Below, in pieces: positions 7,824 to 17,814 of a stretch of DNA of 37,327 nucleotides. The notes beneath the pieces are model-generated. The model was not told where the DNA came from. It did no database searches and worked only from the letters and a program-made list of their open reading frames with translations. This stretch comes from Candidatus Heimdallarchaeota archaeon (GTDB lineage: Archaea > Asgardarchaeota > Heimdallarchaeia > Heimdallarchaeales > Kariarchaeaceae), in contig JAAFKL010000031.1 in assembly GCA_021399405.1 (NCBI GenBank), positions 1-37,327 of the forward strand, in the 5' to 3' direction. Made by a program: the position numbers and the translations under genes. Within the stretch, counting starts at the first letter, position 1; each line of letters opens with the position of its first letter.

Positions 7824-9635
7824 CTAATTAACACTGGTTTCTAGGGTCAACCCCTGAAATTCATAATATGTAGCATACAACTCGCGATATTTATCGTTAG
7901 TTTCTATCAATTCAGTATGTGAGCCATCTCCAACAATTTTACCTTTATCGAATACCAGAATCCTATCTGCATTAACTACTGTTGACAATCGATGAGCAAC
8001 AATGATATTTGTTCGTCCTTTGAATAAATTCTCAAGACTGTTTTGTATCAAACTTTCAGTATATGCATCAACAGAGGCAGTTGCCTCATCTAAAATTAAA
8101 ATTGAGGGATTTGCAACTAATGCTCTGGCGAAAGTGACAAGTTGTCTTTGACCTGTGGAAAGTCTAGATCCTCGCTCTCGCACATCAGTATCCAGTCCTT
8201 CTGGTAATGTTTCAATGAATTTATCAAGATGTGTCAGCTTTACAGCATGTTCAATATCCAAATCCGTTGCATTGCTATTACCATACAAGATATTTTCACG
8301 TATTGAACCACTAAATAAATAGGGATCTTGTAAAACAATTCCTAAGTTGTGCCTATAAGCCTCAATATCCATTTCATGTACATTAATTCCGTCTAACAAG
8401 ATGCTCCCGTCATTAATTTCATAGAATCTGGCAAGAAGAGAGACCATGGTGGTTTTTCCTGCACCTGTATGTCCAACTAATGCTACTGTTTGCCCAGCTT
8501 CAATTTTAACCGATAGATTCTCATATACAGTTTCTCCTTCAGTATAATAGAAACTGACATTTTCGAATTCCACTGCACCTTTTAGTTTCCCAGGATTAAG
8601 ATCCCCTGTTATCATGACACTTTCATAATCCAGCAATGAGAATATTCTTTCAGTAGCAGCGGACCCTGCTTGAATTTGAGCCACCTGCTGGCTCAATTGA
8701 ATAATTGGTCCAAACAATCGAATAGTAAAAGAGTAAAAGAGAAATAGATCACCAATCGAGAGATCACCAGCAATAACTGACTGGCCTCCAGGATAGATGA
8801 TAATGAACATTACAAGTACAGTTAAGAAATCAAGAATTGGAAAGAACAAGCTAAATGTATATGATAACCGAAGCCCAGCTTTGATATTATCTTGATTTAT
8901 GTCAATAAATTCTTCCCTGTTTTTCTCTTCACGATTGAAACCCTTAGCTACTGAAATTCCAGTTACAGATTCTTGCACAGCTGCATTTACAGCAGCACGT
9001 GTTCTTCTAACCTCTTGGGAATATTTTCTGAGGTATTTAGCAACAAAAAAGATAATCCCCACAATGAAGGGTATAATTAGCAAAATCCATAATGTAAGCT
9101 TAACATTGATAGTAAACATGATCCCAATCATGACGAAAATTAGGATTACGGATGAAAAGAAAGATGCAAAAATATTAATTAATTGACCCATCCTATTTGA
9201 ATCATCCATTACTCGAGACATAATCTTCCCAGTAGCCATTTTATCATAAAATCCTACATCAAGATCTTGGAGTTTATCAAACATTTCTAAACGAACTGAG
9301 GAGATAGAACGAGCAATAACTATCCATTGAATCCTAAACATCACAAAAAGAATTACCCACTCTAAAATTGTCCCCATGAAATAAAGCCAACCAACGCGTT
9401 TAACGAAATCATAATCTGGAGCAGATCCAGTGGTTTCTAGTTCATTTAGGCCATTTCGGATTATTAGGGGTATTGCAATTGCGATCGCAGAGGTAGTAAG
9501 AAGTAGAGTAAACAAGGTGAATAAAATATTCTTTTGTTCAGAGGCATACCCAGCCAATCTTTTGATGGTATCTTTTGTAGAGTACTCTTTATCAAAAAAC
9601 GCCTTTTCGGCTTTATTCATGGTCCTCATTGACAT
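7824..9635 (-). CDS. ABCB-type exporter subunit B (consensus ATPase half)
   Basis: 603 residues: six membrane helices in the first 330 residues, then a nucleotide-binding domain with Walker A GHTGAGKT (388-395), a non-canonical signature LSTGQ (492-496), Walker B ILILDE with the catalytic Glu517, and the switch His548 in VAHRLS. It is the partner of the next gene upstream. Its Walker A/B pairs with the canonical LSGGQ of the partner to make a working ATP site. The start ATG overlaps the partner's stop by one base (TAATG), and a strong SD (AAGGAGG) lies 12 bases upstream. Exports an unknown hydrophobic compound, peptide or lipid across the cytoplasmic membrane. Confidence 0.93.
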   Translation of the reverse strand: MSMRTMNKAEKAFFDKEYSTKDTIKRLAGYASEQKNILFTLFTLLLTTSAIAIAIPLIIRNGLNELETTGSAPDYDFVKRVGWLYFMGTILEWVILFVMFRIQWIVIARSISSVRLEMFDKLQDLDVGFYDKMATGKIMSRVMDDSNRMGQLINIFASFFSSVILIFVMIGIMFTINVKLTLWILLIIPFIVGIIFFVAKYLRKYSQEVRRTRAAVNAAVQESVTGISVAKGFNREEKNREEFIDINQDNIKAGLRLSYTFSLFFPILDFLTVLVMFIIIYPGGQSVIAGDLSIGDLFLFYSFTIRLFGPIIQLSQQVAQIQAGSAATERIFSLLDYESVMITGDLNPGKLKGAVEFENVSFYYTEGETVYENLSVKIEAGQTVALVGHTGAGKTTMVSLLARFYEINDGSILLDGINVHEMDIEAYRHNLGIVLQDPYLFSGSIRENILYGNSNATDLDIEHAVKLTHLDKFIETLPEGLDTDVRERGSRLSTGQRQLVTFARALVANPSILILDEATASVDAYTESLIQNSLENLFKGRTNIIVAHRLSTVVNADRILVFDKGKIVGDGSHTELIETNDKYRELYATYYEFQGLTLETSVN

Positions 9636-11476
9636 TATTCATCATCCTCCTTAATTGGTGGCAATGGAAGATAGCCCTCAAATATCTGCCTGTATGGCTC
9701 AAAAGTTGAAATTAACTTATCATGCGTCCCCATCGTTACAATTTTACCCCGTTCCATAAAAACAATATTATCTGAATTTTTAAGGGTAGATAGCCTGTGA
9801 GTAATAATAATAGTAGTACGATCTTTTAGTAACTCACCCATAGCAGATTGTATCTTGGATTCGGTCTCTGCGTCTACTGCTGAAGTGCTGTCGTCCATGA
9901 TTAGGATCTTTGGATTCGTAACAAAAGTTCGTGCCATAGCCACTCTTTGTCTCTGACCACCTGATAATGTGATCCCCCTTTCTCCAATAATTGTATCATA
10001 CCCATCTTTGAATTCGGTGATAAATTCATGAGCCTGCGCAGCCTTTGCTGCATTGATAATTTCTTCTTCACTGATATCATGAGCCCCATATGCAATATTG
10101 GCCTTTATCGATGTGCTGAATAAATAGATGTCTTGCTCAATTATCCCTACTATCTGACGTAATTGATTAAGATCAAGATCGGCAATGTTCATACCATCAA
10201 TCTCGATGGATCCCTGATCAATATCATACAATCTTAGTAGGAGCTTGCCCACGGTGCTCTTTCCACTTCCTGTGGCACCTATAATTGCCACCGTCTCCCC
10301 GGTTTTAATTTTTAGAGTAAAATCATCTACTACTTTGTAATCATTTTCTTCATAAGAAAAATTAACATTATTGAAATTCACACTTCCATGAACATGATCT
10401 AGTATTATTTCCTTGCTTTCTTGCAATTGTGCCTCTGTCTTCAGTGTGGTGAAAATTCTTTGGGCTCCAGCAAATCCTAACATTGTTGCATCAAGCAAGA
10501 AACGTAAAATACTGGTTGGCCAGAATAACAACCCTGTGAGAGTAATAAAAGCGATAAGATCACCGATTGTAATGGTTTCAACTGGAACTGAGAAGAATCC
10601 CAAAATTGAGAGCTCTGATTGTCCATTAGCTTCTGCTTCGATTATAGATACACCGAAAAGAAAAATTATTGATGTAACAAGACCCAATAATAATGTGGGA
10701 ATGAAGAATGCTGAAATCGCCCCTCTTCTAATTAAAATCGATTCGTAAGCACGAATGTCTTTCTCAAATAATTCTTTTTCTGTATCTTGAGCACTAAATG
10801 TCCTTACAACGCGTATTCCAGTAATATTCTCTTGAAGCATGCTTTGTATTCTTGCTAGTCTCTCTTGACGTTCGAGAGAAACTGGTTGGAGACTTTTTGC
10901 ATATCTATACATAAAAAATACATAGAAAGGCAGGATAACAAGAAAGACCATACTTAATGTCGGGCTGATAGTAAACATTGCAATTGCTGCAGCTATAAAA
11001 CCAAAAACAGCACCAATAACCGCTCGAATTCCTGGAGATACTGCGAATGTTAAATTTGACGTATCTTGAGTTGCCCGACTCATGAGATCTCCAACTCGAG
11101 CTTTGTTGAAGAAATCCATGTTTTTCTGGGATAAATTATCGAATAATTCGAGCCTAACATGCATTTCTACATTCTGTGATACCTGTTCATTCAAGATTCC
11201 AGCAATGTAAGTTAATATCCCTCTTGTAACCCCAAATCCAATAATAATTGTGGCGAACAAGATAAGTTGATCTGTGTCTTTGTTGGGTATGGCATCATCG
11301 ATTGCTCTCCCAAACAACAGAGGAATAGCAGTTTGAACGGCGATAGCAAAAATTGTCAGGATCCCAATTATAACCAATTTTTTTCTAAAAACAGTTACAT
11401 GACCCCACATCCAATATTTATGAGATTTTTCATAGTATTTACTATCTAAATAAGTTGAAGTTGTGGTTTCATTCAT
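9635..11476 (-). CDS. ABCB-type exporter subunit A (degenerate ATPase half)
   Basis: 613 residues: six membrane helices in the first 345 residues, then Walker A GATGSGKS (400-407), canonical signature LSGGQ (504-508), Walker B ILIMDD in which the catalytic Glu is replaced by Asp529, and His560 in THRLS. Asp in place of Glu together with an imperfect signature in the partner is the hallmark of asymmetric heterodimeric exporters (TM287/288, BmrCD, TAP) with one degenerate and one active ATP site. First gene of a two-gene operon. The ATG at 11476 follows GAGG eleven bases upstream; no clear TATA at leaderless distance. Confidence 0.93.
   Translation of the reverse strand: MNETTTSTYLDSKYYEKSHKYWMWGHVTVFRKKLVIIGILTIFAIAVQTAIPLLFGRAIDDAIPNKDTDQLILFATIIIGFGVTRGILTYIAGILNEQVSQNVEMHVRLELFDNLSQKNMDFFNKARVGDLMSRATQDTSNLTFAVSPGIRAVIGAVFGFIAAAIAMFTISPTLSMVFLVILPFYVFFMYRYAKSLQPVSLERQERLARIQSMLQENITGIRVVRTFSAQDTEKELFEKDIRAYESILIRRGAISAFFIPTLLLGLVTSIIFLFGVSIIEAEANGQSELSILGFFSVPVETITIGDLIAFITLTGLLFWPTSILRFLLDATMLGFAGAQRIFTTLKTEAQLQESKEIILDHVHGSVNFNNVNFSYEENDYKVVDDFTLKIKTGETVAIIGATGSGKSTVGKLLLRLYDIDQGSIEIDGMNIADLDLNQLRQIVGIIEQDIYLFSTSIKANIAYGAHDISEEEIINAAKAAQAHEFITEFKDGYDTIIGERGITLSGGQRQRVAMARTFVTNPKILIMDDSTSAVDAETESKIQSAMGELLKDRTTIIITHRLSTLKNSDNIVFMERGKIVTMGTHDKLISTFEPYRQIFEGYLPLPPIKEDDE
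9641..9652 (-). promoter_or_regulatory. Strong Shine-Dalgarno site inside the ABC exporter operon
   Basis: AAGGAGGATGAT on the minus strand, inside the last codons of the upstream subunit, directly before the ATG at 9635. It is the best SD in the window and shows that downstream operon genes use SD-led initiation while many first genes are leaderless. Confidence 0.7.
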
Positions 11477-11735
11477 CTAAGTATCCTCAAGTTCTACCTG
11501 TTCACTTCACCAAATTGGTTTAATAAAGACTAATAATGAGGAAACTAAATTAAGCAAAAATGAACTTGAGATTAACAATGAAAAATAATGATTTTTCCAA
11601 ATTACTGGGTTGGTAATATTAAGAAAATAAACCCTAGTGTTCCAGCTTTGCATTTATTATTCTTTAAATATCAGAAAGTCATTCACTAGTAACGAGATTC
11701 TATTATCCTGTCTATATCTCGTTATGTGATTTAAG

Positions 11736-12497
11736 ATGATAAAGAAAACTCTGTTAAGCCTATTATTGATGTTTATACTTTTCTTACCCGCTGCTCAAGC
11801 TGATGTTCCTACTGTGTCTAAGTTCAGTTATTCGGATGATCTGAATGCTGGAGACAAATTTGCATGGGAAGTAAGTTCAACCTATTCATTACAAGATCCT
11901 CTCTTTAAAGATGGATCCGTTATTACTTTGGAAGTTCTTAAGGATCTAGCCGGAGTAGAATTCAGTGGAGATTTAGAATCCAACGAATTAACGAATTATT
12001 TTAGCCTTGATTTTGGAAATTCAGCATTCGTCTCTGGTGAGGAAGCAATCAGTGTGGTTGTATTCCCTGATTCTATTACATTAGGAAATGGTACCACTTT
12101 GGATCCTCTAAAAGGATTTTGGGTTGAGGTACTAATTGATCAAGTTGATGTTTCTGATGGAGTAGTGGAATCTACGTCTGTTAGTCAAGTAGGAGATATT
12201 TTGACTGTAGAAGCCACGATTACATACACTATTTTTGGGCAACCAGTAGAATCAAATATTTTGGCTAAGATTAATACTCTACTAGGAATTACTGAAGAGT
12301 ATAATTTGGATTTGAAGACTTCTGGTGGGACACAATCACTTGATGTTGTGAGAGTTGAAGTAACAGATGATACAGCTACATCAACCCCCGTGAATAATGA
12401 TACTTCTGAAGAGGATGATGAATCAGCATTACCCTTAAGCTTGTATTGGATGTTAGCACCAATATTAATGATGCCTATCCTAAAAAAATATAGATAA
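11736..12497 (+). CDS. Exported protein with C-terminal membrane anchor (GDKFxW family)
   Basis: 253 residues: a signal peptide (1-22, MIKKTLLSLLLMFILFLPAAQA), a beta-rich extracellular domain beginning FSYSDDLNAGDKFAWEV, a Thr/Asp-rich linker (about 212-230) and a C-terminal hydrophobic segment that starts LPLSLYW and ends PILKKYR. The 302-residue product at 24097-25005 shares the N-terminal GDKF-x-W motif, an internal GSxITxEVLKDL segment and the same C-terminal pattern (LP-x-S ... PIL-[KR]-K), so they are paralogues. The protein 34679-35476 is a more distant relative. The C-terminus looks like a membrane anchor or a sorting signal. Function unknown; probably cell surface. Confidence 0.75.
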   Translation: MIKKTLLSLLLMFILFLPAAQADVPTVSKFSYSDDLNAGDKFAWEVSSTYSLQDPLFKDGSVITLEVLKDLAGVEFSGDLESNELTNYFSLDFGNSAFVSGEEAISVVVFPDSITLGNGTTLDPLKGFWVEVLIDQVDVSDGVVESTSVSQVGDILTVEATITYTIFGQPVESNILAKINTLLGITEEYNLDLKTSGGTQSLDVVRVEVTDDTATSTPVNNDTSEEDDESALPLSLYWMLAPILMMPILKKYR

Positions 12498-12601
12498 TAA
12501 ATATTTCAACACAAGTTAAATTGCTCAAGTTACACTTCTAAATTTACATGGTATGTTTATTCAAAGGATAGTATCAAAACTATTTTTTCACTTCACAAAT
12601 T

Positions 12602-13048
12602 GTGTCAGTAAGAAAGTATGAAGTTGAAAGAAAGTTGGGTGAGATTAATATTGAGATCAAACAGCGTACTGAGGAGTTAGAGGTTAAAAAAGCAACCGTT
12701 AATCGAATTCGGACGGCAATTCAGGACACCAGTAAAGAAAAACAAATCCGTAAGCTTGAAGAGGAAGCTCAGAAAGCTGAAGCTGAATTGATGGAAGTAC
12801 AAACTTCACTTCAACAAACAGAAATTACATTAAATCAATTAAAAAGCGAGCAAGCTCAAATTGTTTATCCCACTTGTCCTAACTGTAAAAAACGAGGAAA
12901 CATTTTTGTGTTTCAAGCAGTAGCAACTGAAACTACAATAAAGGAGCATCAATTAAGTGAGAAATTACTTGCAGTAGGGACTGGAATTATTTATTGTATA
13001 AAATGTGGACATATAATTGGAACTGCAAATCGAGAAAAACAGAAATAG
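12602..13048 (+). CDS. Coiled-coil protein with C-terminal zinc ribbon
   Basis: 148 residues from GTG 12602. Residues 5-85 form a long charged coiled coil (KLEEEAQKAEAELMEVQTSL is typical). Then come CPNCKK (about 96-101) and CIKCG (about 135-139), two CxxC knuckles that together make a zinc ribbon. This design suits a protein-protein or nucleic-acid adaptor; no family is recognised. Cytosolic. It ends 72 bp before the convergent gene at 13121. Confidence 0.7.
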   Translation: MSVRKYEVERKLGEINIEIKQRTEELEVKKATVNRIRTAIQDTSKEKQIRKLEEEAQKAEAELMEVQTSLQQTEITLNQLKSEQAQIVYPTCPNCKKRGNIFVFQAVATETTIKEHQLSEKLLAVGTGIIYCIKCGHIIGTANREKQK

Positions 13049-13120
13049 AGAAATCAAATTAATGAATTTATTGCGTATAGTCATGGCTATGCGCGATTAT
13101 GATATGATCATTACGAGTTA

Positions 13121-13366
13121 CTATCCAGATTGTGTTGTTTTAGACATGTTATATGATAAAATTTCACTTATTTGTTTTGGATATTTCAATAAAATGATCC
13201 AAAACACCAATGGAAGCAGATGGTCGAGTAACCAGTGTAGAATTCCGATAAATGATAAATCAAAGTGAGTCAATAAAGAAGTAAGTAAAATTTGATTGAA
13301 TATTGACCAGATAACTAATATCATCAGTAAGACGTCTAATATTGATTTTTGATTTTTAAGATCCAT
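13121..13366 (-). CDS. Small two-helix membrane protein
   Basis: 81 residues with two long hydrophobic segments (about 9-30 and 38-62), a short charged N-terminus (MDLKNQK) and a polar tail. Support beyond the open frame comes from its promoter: ACTTTATAAG begins exactly 31 bases before the ATG, the spacing of the other leaderless genes. No family recognised. Confidence 0.55.
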   Translation of the reverse strand: MDLKNQKSILDVLLMILVIWSIFNQILLTSLLTHFDLSFIGILHWLLDHLLPLVFWIILLKYPKQISEILSYNMSKTTQSG

Positions 13367-13387
13367 ACGATTTTACTGAAATTTGGT

Positions 13388-13397
13388 CTTATAAAGT
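13388..13397 (-). promoter_or_regulatory. TATA box of the 13121-13366 gene
   Basis: ACTTTATAAG on the minus strand, first base 31 positions upstream of the ATG at 13366. Confidence 0.55.
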
Positions 13398-13502
13398 ACG
13401 ATTGAATAATTGAATGAGTGCTAAGCAAAAACTAAACAAATCAATCGTCAATCCAAAGAATTCAGAAAGCATTGAAATAATTATTTAAAATCTTACTTTA
13501 TC

Positions 13503-16421
13503 TTGCCAAAAAGGTCTGCTATTCAAAAATCACTATCCAAAGTAATAGAAGGGGAAATTTATGTGGATGAGGTATCTCGAAATCTTTGGTCAACAGATGC
13601 ATCGATGTACCAAGTAGTCCCCACAGCCATCGTCACACCCAAATCAGTGCAAGATGTAATCAATACTGTAAAATATTGCTACGGAAACAATATACCTATC
13701 CACCCACGAGGTGGAGGGGCTGGATTAATTGGAGCTTCGATTGGAGAGGGAGTAGTAATTGACTTTACAACACATATGAATGAAATGATTGAGTTAGATC
13801 TGAAAAATCAATATTTCAAAGTACAACCTGGTAGAAAATTGGCATTGATACAGCAGGAATTGGCTAAACACAATTTATTCTTACCACCAGACCCAGCATC
13901 TGCTGAATATTGTTCAATTGGAGGCAATATTGGCACTAATGCTGGTGGATCCCATTCAGTTAAATATGGTTTAATGGCTGAATATACTGAAAGTTTGACA
14001 GTTATACTAGCTAATGGGGAATTAATATACACTCGACCATATAATCTTGATGATCCAGAATTTCAACTGATTAAAAAATCGGAAACCTTGGAAGGTAAGA
14101 TATACAGAGAAGTGGAACGGATAGCAAATAATAACAAAGAATTAATTGAAAATAGCTACCCAATAGTGAGCTATAATATCGCTGGGTATGAATTGAGAGA
14201 AATGGTAAAAAACAATCAGATAGACCTTACTCGACTATTCGTGGGAAGCGAGGGCACATTGGGTACAATTGTTGAAATTAAAATGAAAATTTTACCCAAG
14301 CCAAAATACTCAATGCTATTGATTGCCTATTTTAATGACGCTCTAACTATGGGAAAAGCGACATATGAAGCAGTTAAAATGGGGTCATCCGCAGTAGAAC
14401 TTATGGATTATCGATTGATGGCTGTTCTTAAAACGAGGGAAGAGAAATTAACAGCAGATATTCCCAAATCAATGCAATATATGTTGGCAATAGAGTTCGA
14501 CGGTAATGATCAGACTGAAATTGAAAATAATATTAATCAAATTAATTCAAGAATAACAGTTGAAACTAACTTGGCATTTAAAACCGAAATTGCAAAAACC
14601 AAAGCCCAGCTGTTAAACTATTGGAAAATCCGAAAACTGGCGCTCCCCCTTTTAGGTCAAATTAATGACAAAGGAAAAAGGATAGTACCTGTAATTGAAG
14701 ACGCGTCAGTCCCTCAGAAGGATTTGGCTGAATACCTGGAGGAAATAATTCTTGTTATGGAAAACAATGGGGTTCCATTTGCGATGTATGGTCACGCTGG
14801 AAAGGGTCTTGTACACATAAGACCACTTGTAGATTTAAAGAGCAAAGAAAACATTGAAGCAATGGTAACTGTTTCAGAGGCTTCATTTAGAAAAGCAAAA
14901 GCATTGGGTGGGACTATGTCAGGGGAACACGGTGATGGAAGAGTTAGAAGTATATACATTAGAGAGCAATATGGAGAAGAAATGTATGATCTACTTGTGA
15001 GAATTAAAAATGCATTTGATTATAAAAATATTCTAAATCCAGATATAAAAATTACAGAGAAGCCATTAACTGAAAATTTGAGATATGATGAGAGTTATGA
15101 ATATGTAGAGAATCATGATAAAGGATTATTAATCCACTTCCAAGAAGGAGAATGGGAACATGAAATTGAAATGTGCAATGGTTGCAGTAGATGTACTTCA
15201 ATGTCAAATACGGTAAATATGTGCCCAATCTATAGAACAAGTCAAAAGGAAACAGCAACCCCCAGATCAAAGGCAAATGCATTAAGAGCAATAATTTCAG
15301 GACAATTGGATAAAAACGTCGCATTAGATTCTCCTTTCATGAAAGAACTGATCTTTAATTGCACTACATGCCAATCCTGCACGATAGACTGTCCAGCAGC
15401 GGTTAACATTCCCAAGATAGCGCTTGCGTTTAAAGCAGAATTTGTTGAAAAAGAAGGTCAGCCAATTAATGAATACCTTTTGGGCTCTATTCACCTAGTA
15501 GGGCGAATCCTAAGTCCAATTTCTTTTTTCACTAACTGGTTCATGAATACTCGATTTTCAAGATGGATGAGTGAGAAAACGGTTAAAATCACGAGACATC
15601 GCAAATTACCTCAATTCGCAAGGAAATCATTCATTAAATGGTACAGAAAGGATTACCTCCCGAATCGACCTCAAAAATTAAAAGAAAGTGTAAGAAAAGT
15701 AGCGTATTTTGTCGGGTGTACTGCTAATAGGACAAACCCCAACATTGGTAAATCTCTTATTAAAGTTCTTGAAGCCAATAATATTGAGGTTGTGGTTCCT
15801 GACCAAAAATGTGGTGGACTACCTATGTTTGCCTACGGTAACGTAAAACGAGCGAAAAAATATATTAATTACTCAATAGCGAAGTTTATGCCGTATGTGG
15901 AACAAGGATATGACATTTTAGTAACTTGTTCATCTTGTGGGTTATCCCTAAAACAAGAATGGAAAGATCTACTTGGAACTGAGGAAACTCAAAGGATATC
16001 TGACGTAACATACCACTTTAGTGAGTATTTGCTAAAATTAAAAGAGGAAGACCTATTGAATGAGAATTTTAATTCAGTTGATCTATCAGTGGGATATCAC
16101 ACACCATGTCATTTACGAGTTCAAAACGAAGCCAAATATGCATCGACAACCTTGCTCGAGATGGTACCAGATGTAAAGGTGAAAAAAATTGACCAAGGGT
16201 GTTGCGGTATATGTGGTTCATGGGGGTATAAGAAGGATAATTATGAAGCATCAATGGAGATTGGTACAGGATTATTTGAAGAATTGAAATCTGATGATAT
16301 TCAAAAAGGTGTAACTGATTGCCCCACGTGCACACTCCAAATGGAGCATGGAACTGATAAAGAAACATTACATCCAGTCGAAATTCTTGCTTTGAGTTAT
16401 GAAAATCAAAATGGTCATTGA
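13503..16421 (+). CDS. FAD-linked oxidase / Fe-S oxidoreductase fusion (GlcD-GlcF, D-lactate/2-hydroxyacid dehydrogenase type)
   Basis: 972 residues in three parts. An FAD_binding_4 domain (about 38-175) has GGGAGLIGASIGEG and PDPASAEYCSIGGNIGTNAGG. An FAD-oxidase C-terminal domain (about 265-515) has GHAGKGLVHIRP and the SGEHGDGRVRS motif. A GlcF-like part has two 4Fe-4S motifs (CNGCSRC from about 558, CTTCQSC from about 620) and two cysteine-rich CCG domains (GCCGICGSWG near 900). Such fusions oxidise D-lactate, glycolate or other 2-hydroxyacids and pass electrons through Fe-S clusters to a membrane acceptor. The start is TTG at 13503; the decayed copy at 20447 has a TTG at the same aligned codon, which supports this choice. 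The spacer before the start (TTATTTAAAATC) is also similar in both copies. Confidence 0.93.
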   Translation: MPKRSAIQKSLSKVIEGEIYVDEVSRNLWSTDASMYQVVPTAIVTPKSVQDVINTVKYCYGNNIPIHPRGGGAGLIGASIGEGVVIDFTTHMNEMIELDLKNQYFKVQPGRKLALIQQELAKHNLFLPPDPASAEYCSIGGNIGTNAGGSHSVKYGLMAEYTESLTVILANGELIYTRPYNLDDPEFQLIKKSETLEGKIYREVERIANNNKELIENSYPIVSYNIAGYELREMVKNNQIDLTRLFVGSEGTLGTIVEIKMKILPKPKYSMLLIAYFNDALTMGKATYEAVKMGSSAVELMDYRLMAVLKTREEKLTADIPKSMQYMLAIEFDGNDQTEIENNINQINSRITVETNLAFKTEIAKTKAQLLNYWKIRKLALPLLGQINDKGKRIVPVIEDASVPQKDLAEYLEEIILVMENNGVPFAMYGHAGKGLVHIRPLVDLKSKENIEAMVTVSEASFRKAKALGGTMSGEHGDGRVRSIYIREQYGEEMYDLLVRIKNAFDYKNILNPDIKITEKPLTENLRYDESYEYVENHDKGLLIHFQEGEWEHEIEMCNGCSRCTSMSNTVNMCPIYRTSQKETATPRSKANALRAIISGQLDKNVALDSPFMKELIFNCTTCQSCTIDCPAAVNIPKIALAFKAEFVEKEGQPINEYLLGSIHLVGRILSPISFFTNWFMNTRFSRWMSEKTVKITRHRKLPQFARKSFIKWYRKDYLPNRPQKLKESVRKVAYFVGCTANRTNPNIGKSLIKVLEANNIEVVVPDQKCGGLPMFAYGNVKRAKKYINYSIAKFMPYVEQGYDILVTCSSCGLSLKQEWKDLLGTEETQRISDVTYHFSEYLLKLKEEDLLNENFNSVDLSVGYHTPCHLRVQNEAKYASTTLLEMVPDVKVKKIDQGCCGICGSWGYKKDNYEASMEIGTGLFEELKSDDIQKGVTDCPTCTLQMEHGTDKETLHPVEILALSYENQNGH

Positions 16422-16446
16422 ATTTCATTTGTTAAGAAACATATCG

Positions 16447-17658
16447 TCAAACATTAATTATTGTATAAATCACACCCCCACTGTAATCAGCAACAAGCAG
16501 ATCACCATTCCAATTTAGGCCAAAAGTGGATATCCTAATTTCGTATTGTAATACAAATTTATTATCAACAACCTCAGAATCATTATATTTGACTCCCCAA
16601 ATTTTACCAGAAATATAATCACCATAAATGTAGTATCCATCCAAATTGATCAATTCATCTCCATGATAAACATACCCACCAGTAACAGATATACCTTCAG
16701 AATGCGAATATTGAGCAATAGGATCTACATAATCTCCGCTACAGCTAATAGATAGAAAACAATCATTGCCCTCTTTTTTATCCCAACCATAATTCTTCCC
16801 TTTATCATTAGGAGTAATAACGTCAATCTCTTCTATACGATTCTGACCTACATCACCAACGTAAATATACGCAGTTGCAGGATCTTGACTTATTCGCCAA
16901 GGGTTTCTAAAACCATAGGCATAGATTTCCTCCCGATATCCATTGGTATTATTGTAATATGGATTATCTTCTGGAATTGTATATGATATGCTATCAGTCA
17001 CATTAACATCAAGTCGTAATATAGAGCCTAGGAGGGTCTTTCTATTTTGTCCATTTTCATCAGGATCATTTGCTAAACCCCCATCTCCTAGAGTTACATA
17101 GAGAAAGCCATCAAGCCCGAACATAATCTGTCCAGCATTATGATTCTCATATGGTTGATTAACCTCAAGAATGAGTTTCTCTGAACTTAATAATGGTAAA
17201 CCGTTTAATGGTTTGTCTACAGTAAATCGTGAAATCACTGTTCGAAGAGGTGAAGATGCAGTATAGTCAACGTAAAAATATCCATTGGTTTCAAAATTGG
17301 GATCAAAAGCTAATCCAAGTAATCCTTTTTCACCCCCCGAAGTTACAATATTTTGTATGTCTAAAAATGTCGATTTTAATGGATCTGAAGAGTTATGGCT
17401 TACAACTTCATGAATAATACCTCGTTGTTCAACCACAAATAGCCGATAGATTATGTTTCCGGAATCATTTATACTCGTGAATTGAATATCTACGGGTTCA
17501 GAAAAGATTAGATCACCAAAAGATGGTTCTAGGTCATAATCTTCAATGATTGTGCCTAAGTCACCAAAGTATAAAGGAAAATAAGGTATGAGAATTATTG
17601 CACCTAATGTTATGATTATTAAAATAATCACTAAAACTTTTTTTTTCCTCACTTTCAT
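16447..17658 (-). CDS. Exported PQQ-dependent glucose/sorbosone dehydrogenase-like protein
   Basis: 403 residues: an N-terminal signal anchor (about 7-28 after MKVRKKK), then a six-bladed propeller of the GSDH family. Visible family motifs are GGEKGLLGLAFDPNF, YENHNAGQIMFGLDGFLYV with LGDGG, YGFRNPWRIS and VGDVGQNRIEEID. Relatives (soluble aldose sugar dehydrogenase Asd/YliI, HHIP) oxidise sugars with PQQ outside the cell. No PQQ biosynthesis genes are in the window, so the cofactor may be imported. A TATA-like GTTTTATAC begins 27 bases before the ATG. Convergent with the FAD/Fe-S gene (25 bp between stops). Confidence 0.88.
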   Translation of the reverse strand: MKVRKKKVLVIILIIITLGAIILIPYFPLYFGDLGTIIEDYDLEPSFGDLIFSEPVDIQFTSINDSGNIIYRLFVVEQRGIIHEVVSHNSSDPLKSTFLDIQNIVTSGGEKGLLGLAFDPNFETNGYFYVDYTASSPLRTVISRFTVDKPLNGLPLLSSEKLILEVNQPYENHNAGQIMFGLDGFLYVTLGDGGLANDPDENGQNRKTLLGSILRLDVNVTDSISYTIPEDNPYYNNTNGYREEIYAYGFRNPWRISQDPATAYIYVGDVGQNRIEEIDVITPNDKGKNYGWDKKEGNDCFLSISCSGDYVDPIAQYSHSEGISVTGGYVYHGDELINLDGYYIYGDYISGKIWGVKYNDSEVVDNKFVLQYEIRISTFGLNWNGDLLVADYSGGVIYTIINV

Positions 17659-17814
17659 TGCAACTCTCGTTTCACAGTATAAAACAATTGTATTCAGTCA
17701 AATTAAAAATCAAGGAATATGTGCAACTAAAAAACTCAAATTACTTCTTACTGATAATGCCCTATCCCGAAAAACAATGTTAATAATGCGCTTTTTTTAC
17801 CTCACAACTTGAGG

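Noticed and set aside
7693..7827. 44-codon ORF (MCCKFSYDIETHF...) on the plus strand between the Lon-N and exporter genes
   Set aside because: No TATA at the right distance, no SD, no recognisable similarity, and it runs into the end of the convergent exporter gene; kept only as a possibility.
13017..13268. 83-codon plus-strand ORF overlapping the zinc-ribbon gene and antisense to the 13121 gene
   Set aside because: Overlaps two better-supported genes and has no promoter or homology; the minus-strand frame has a TATA box and two membrane helices.
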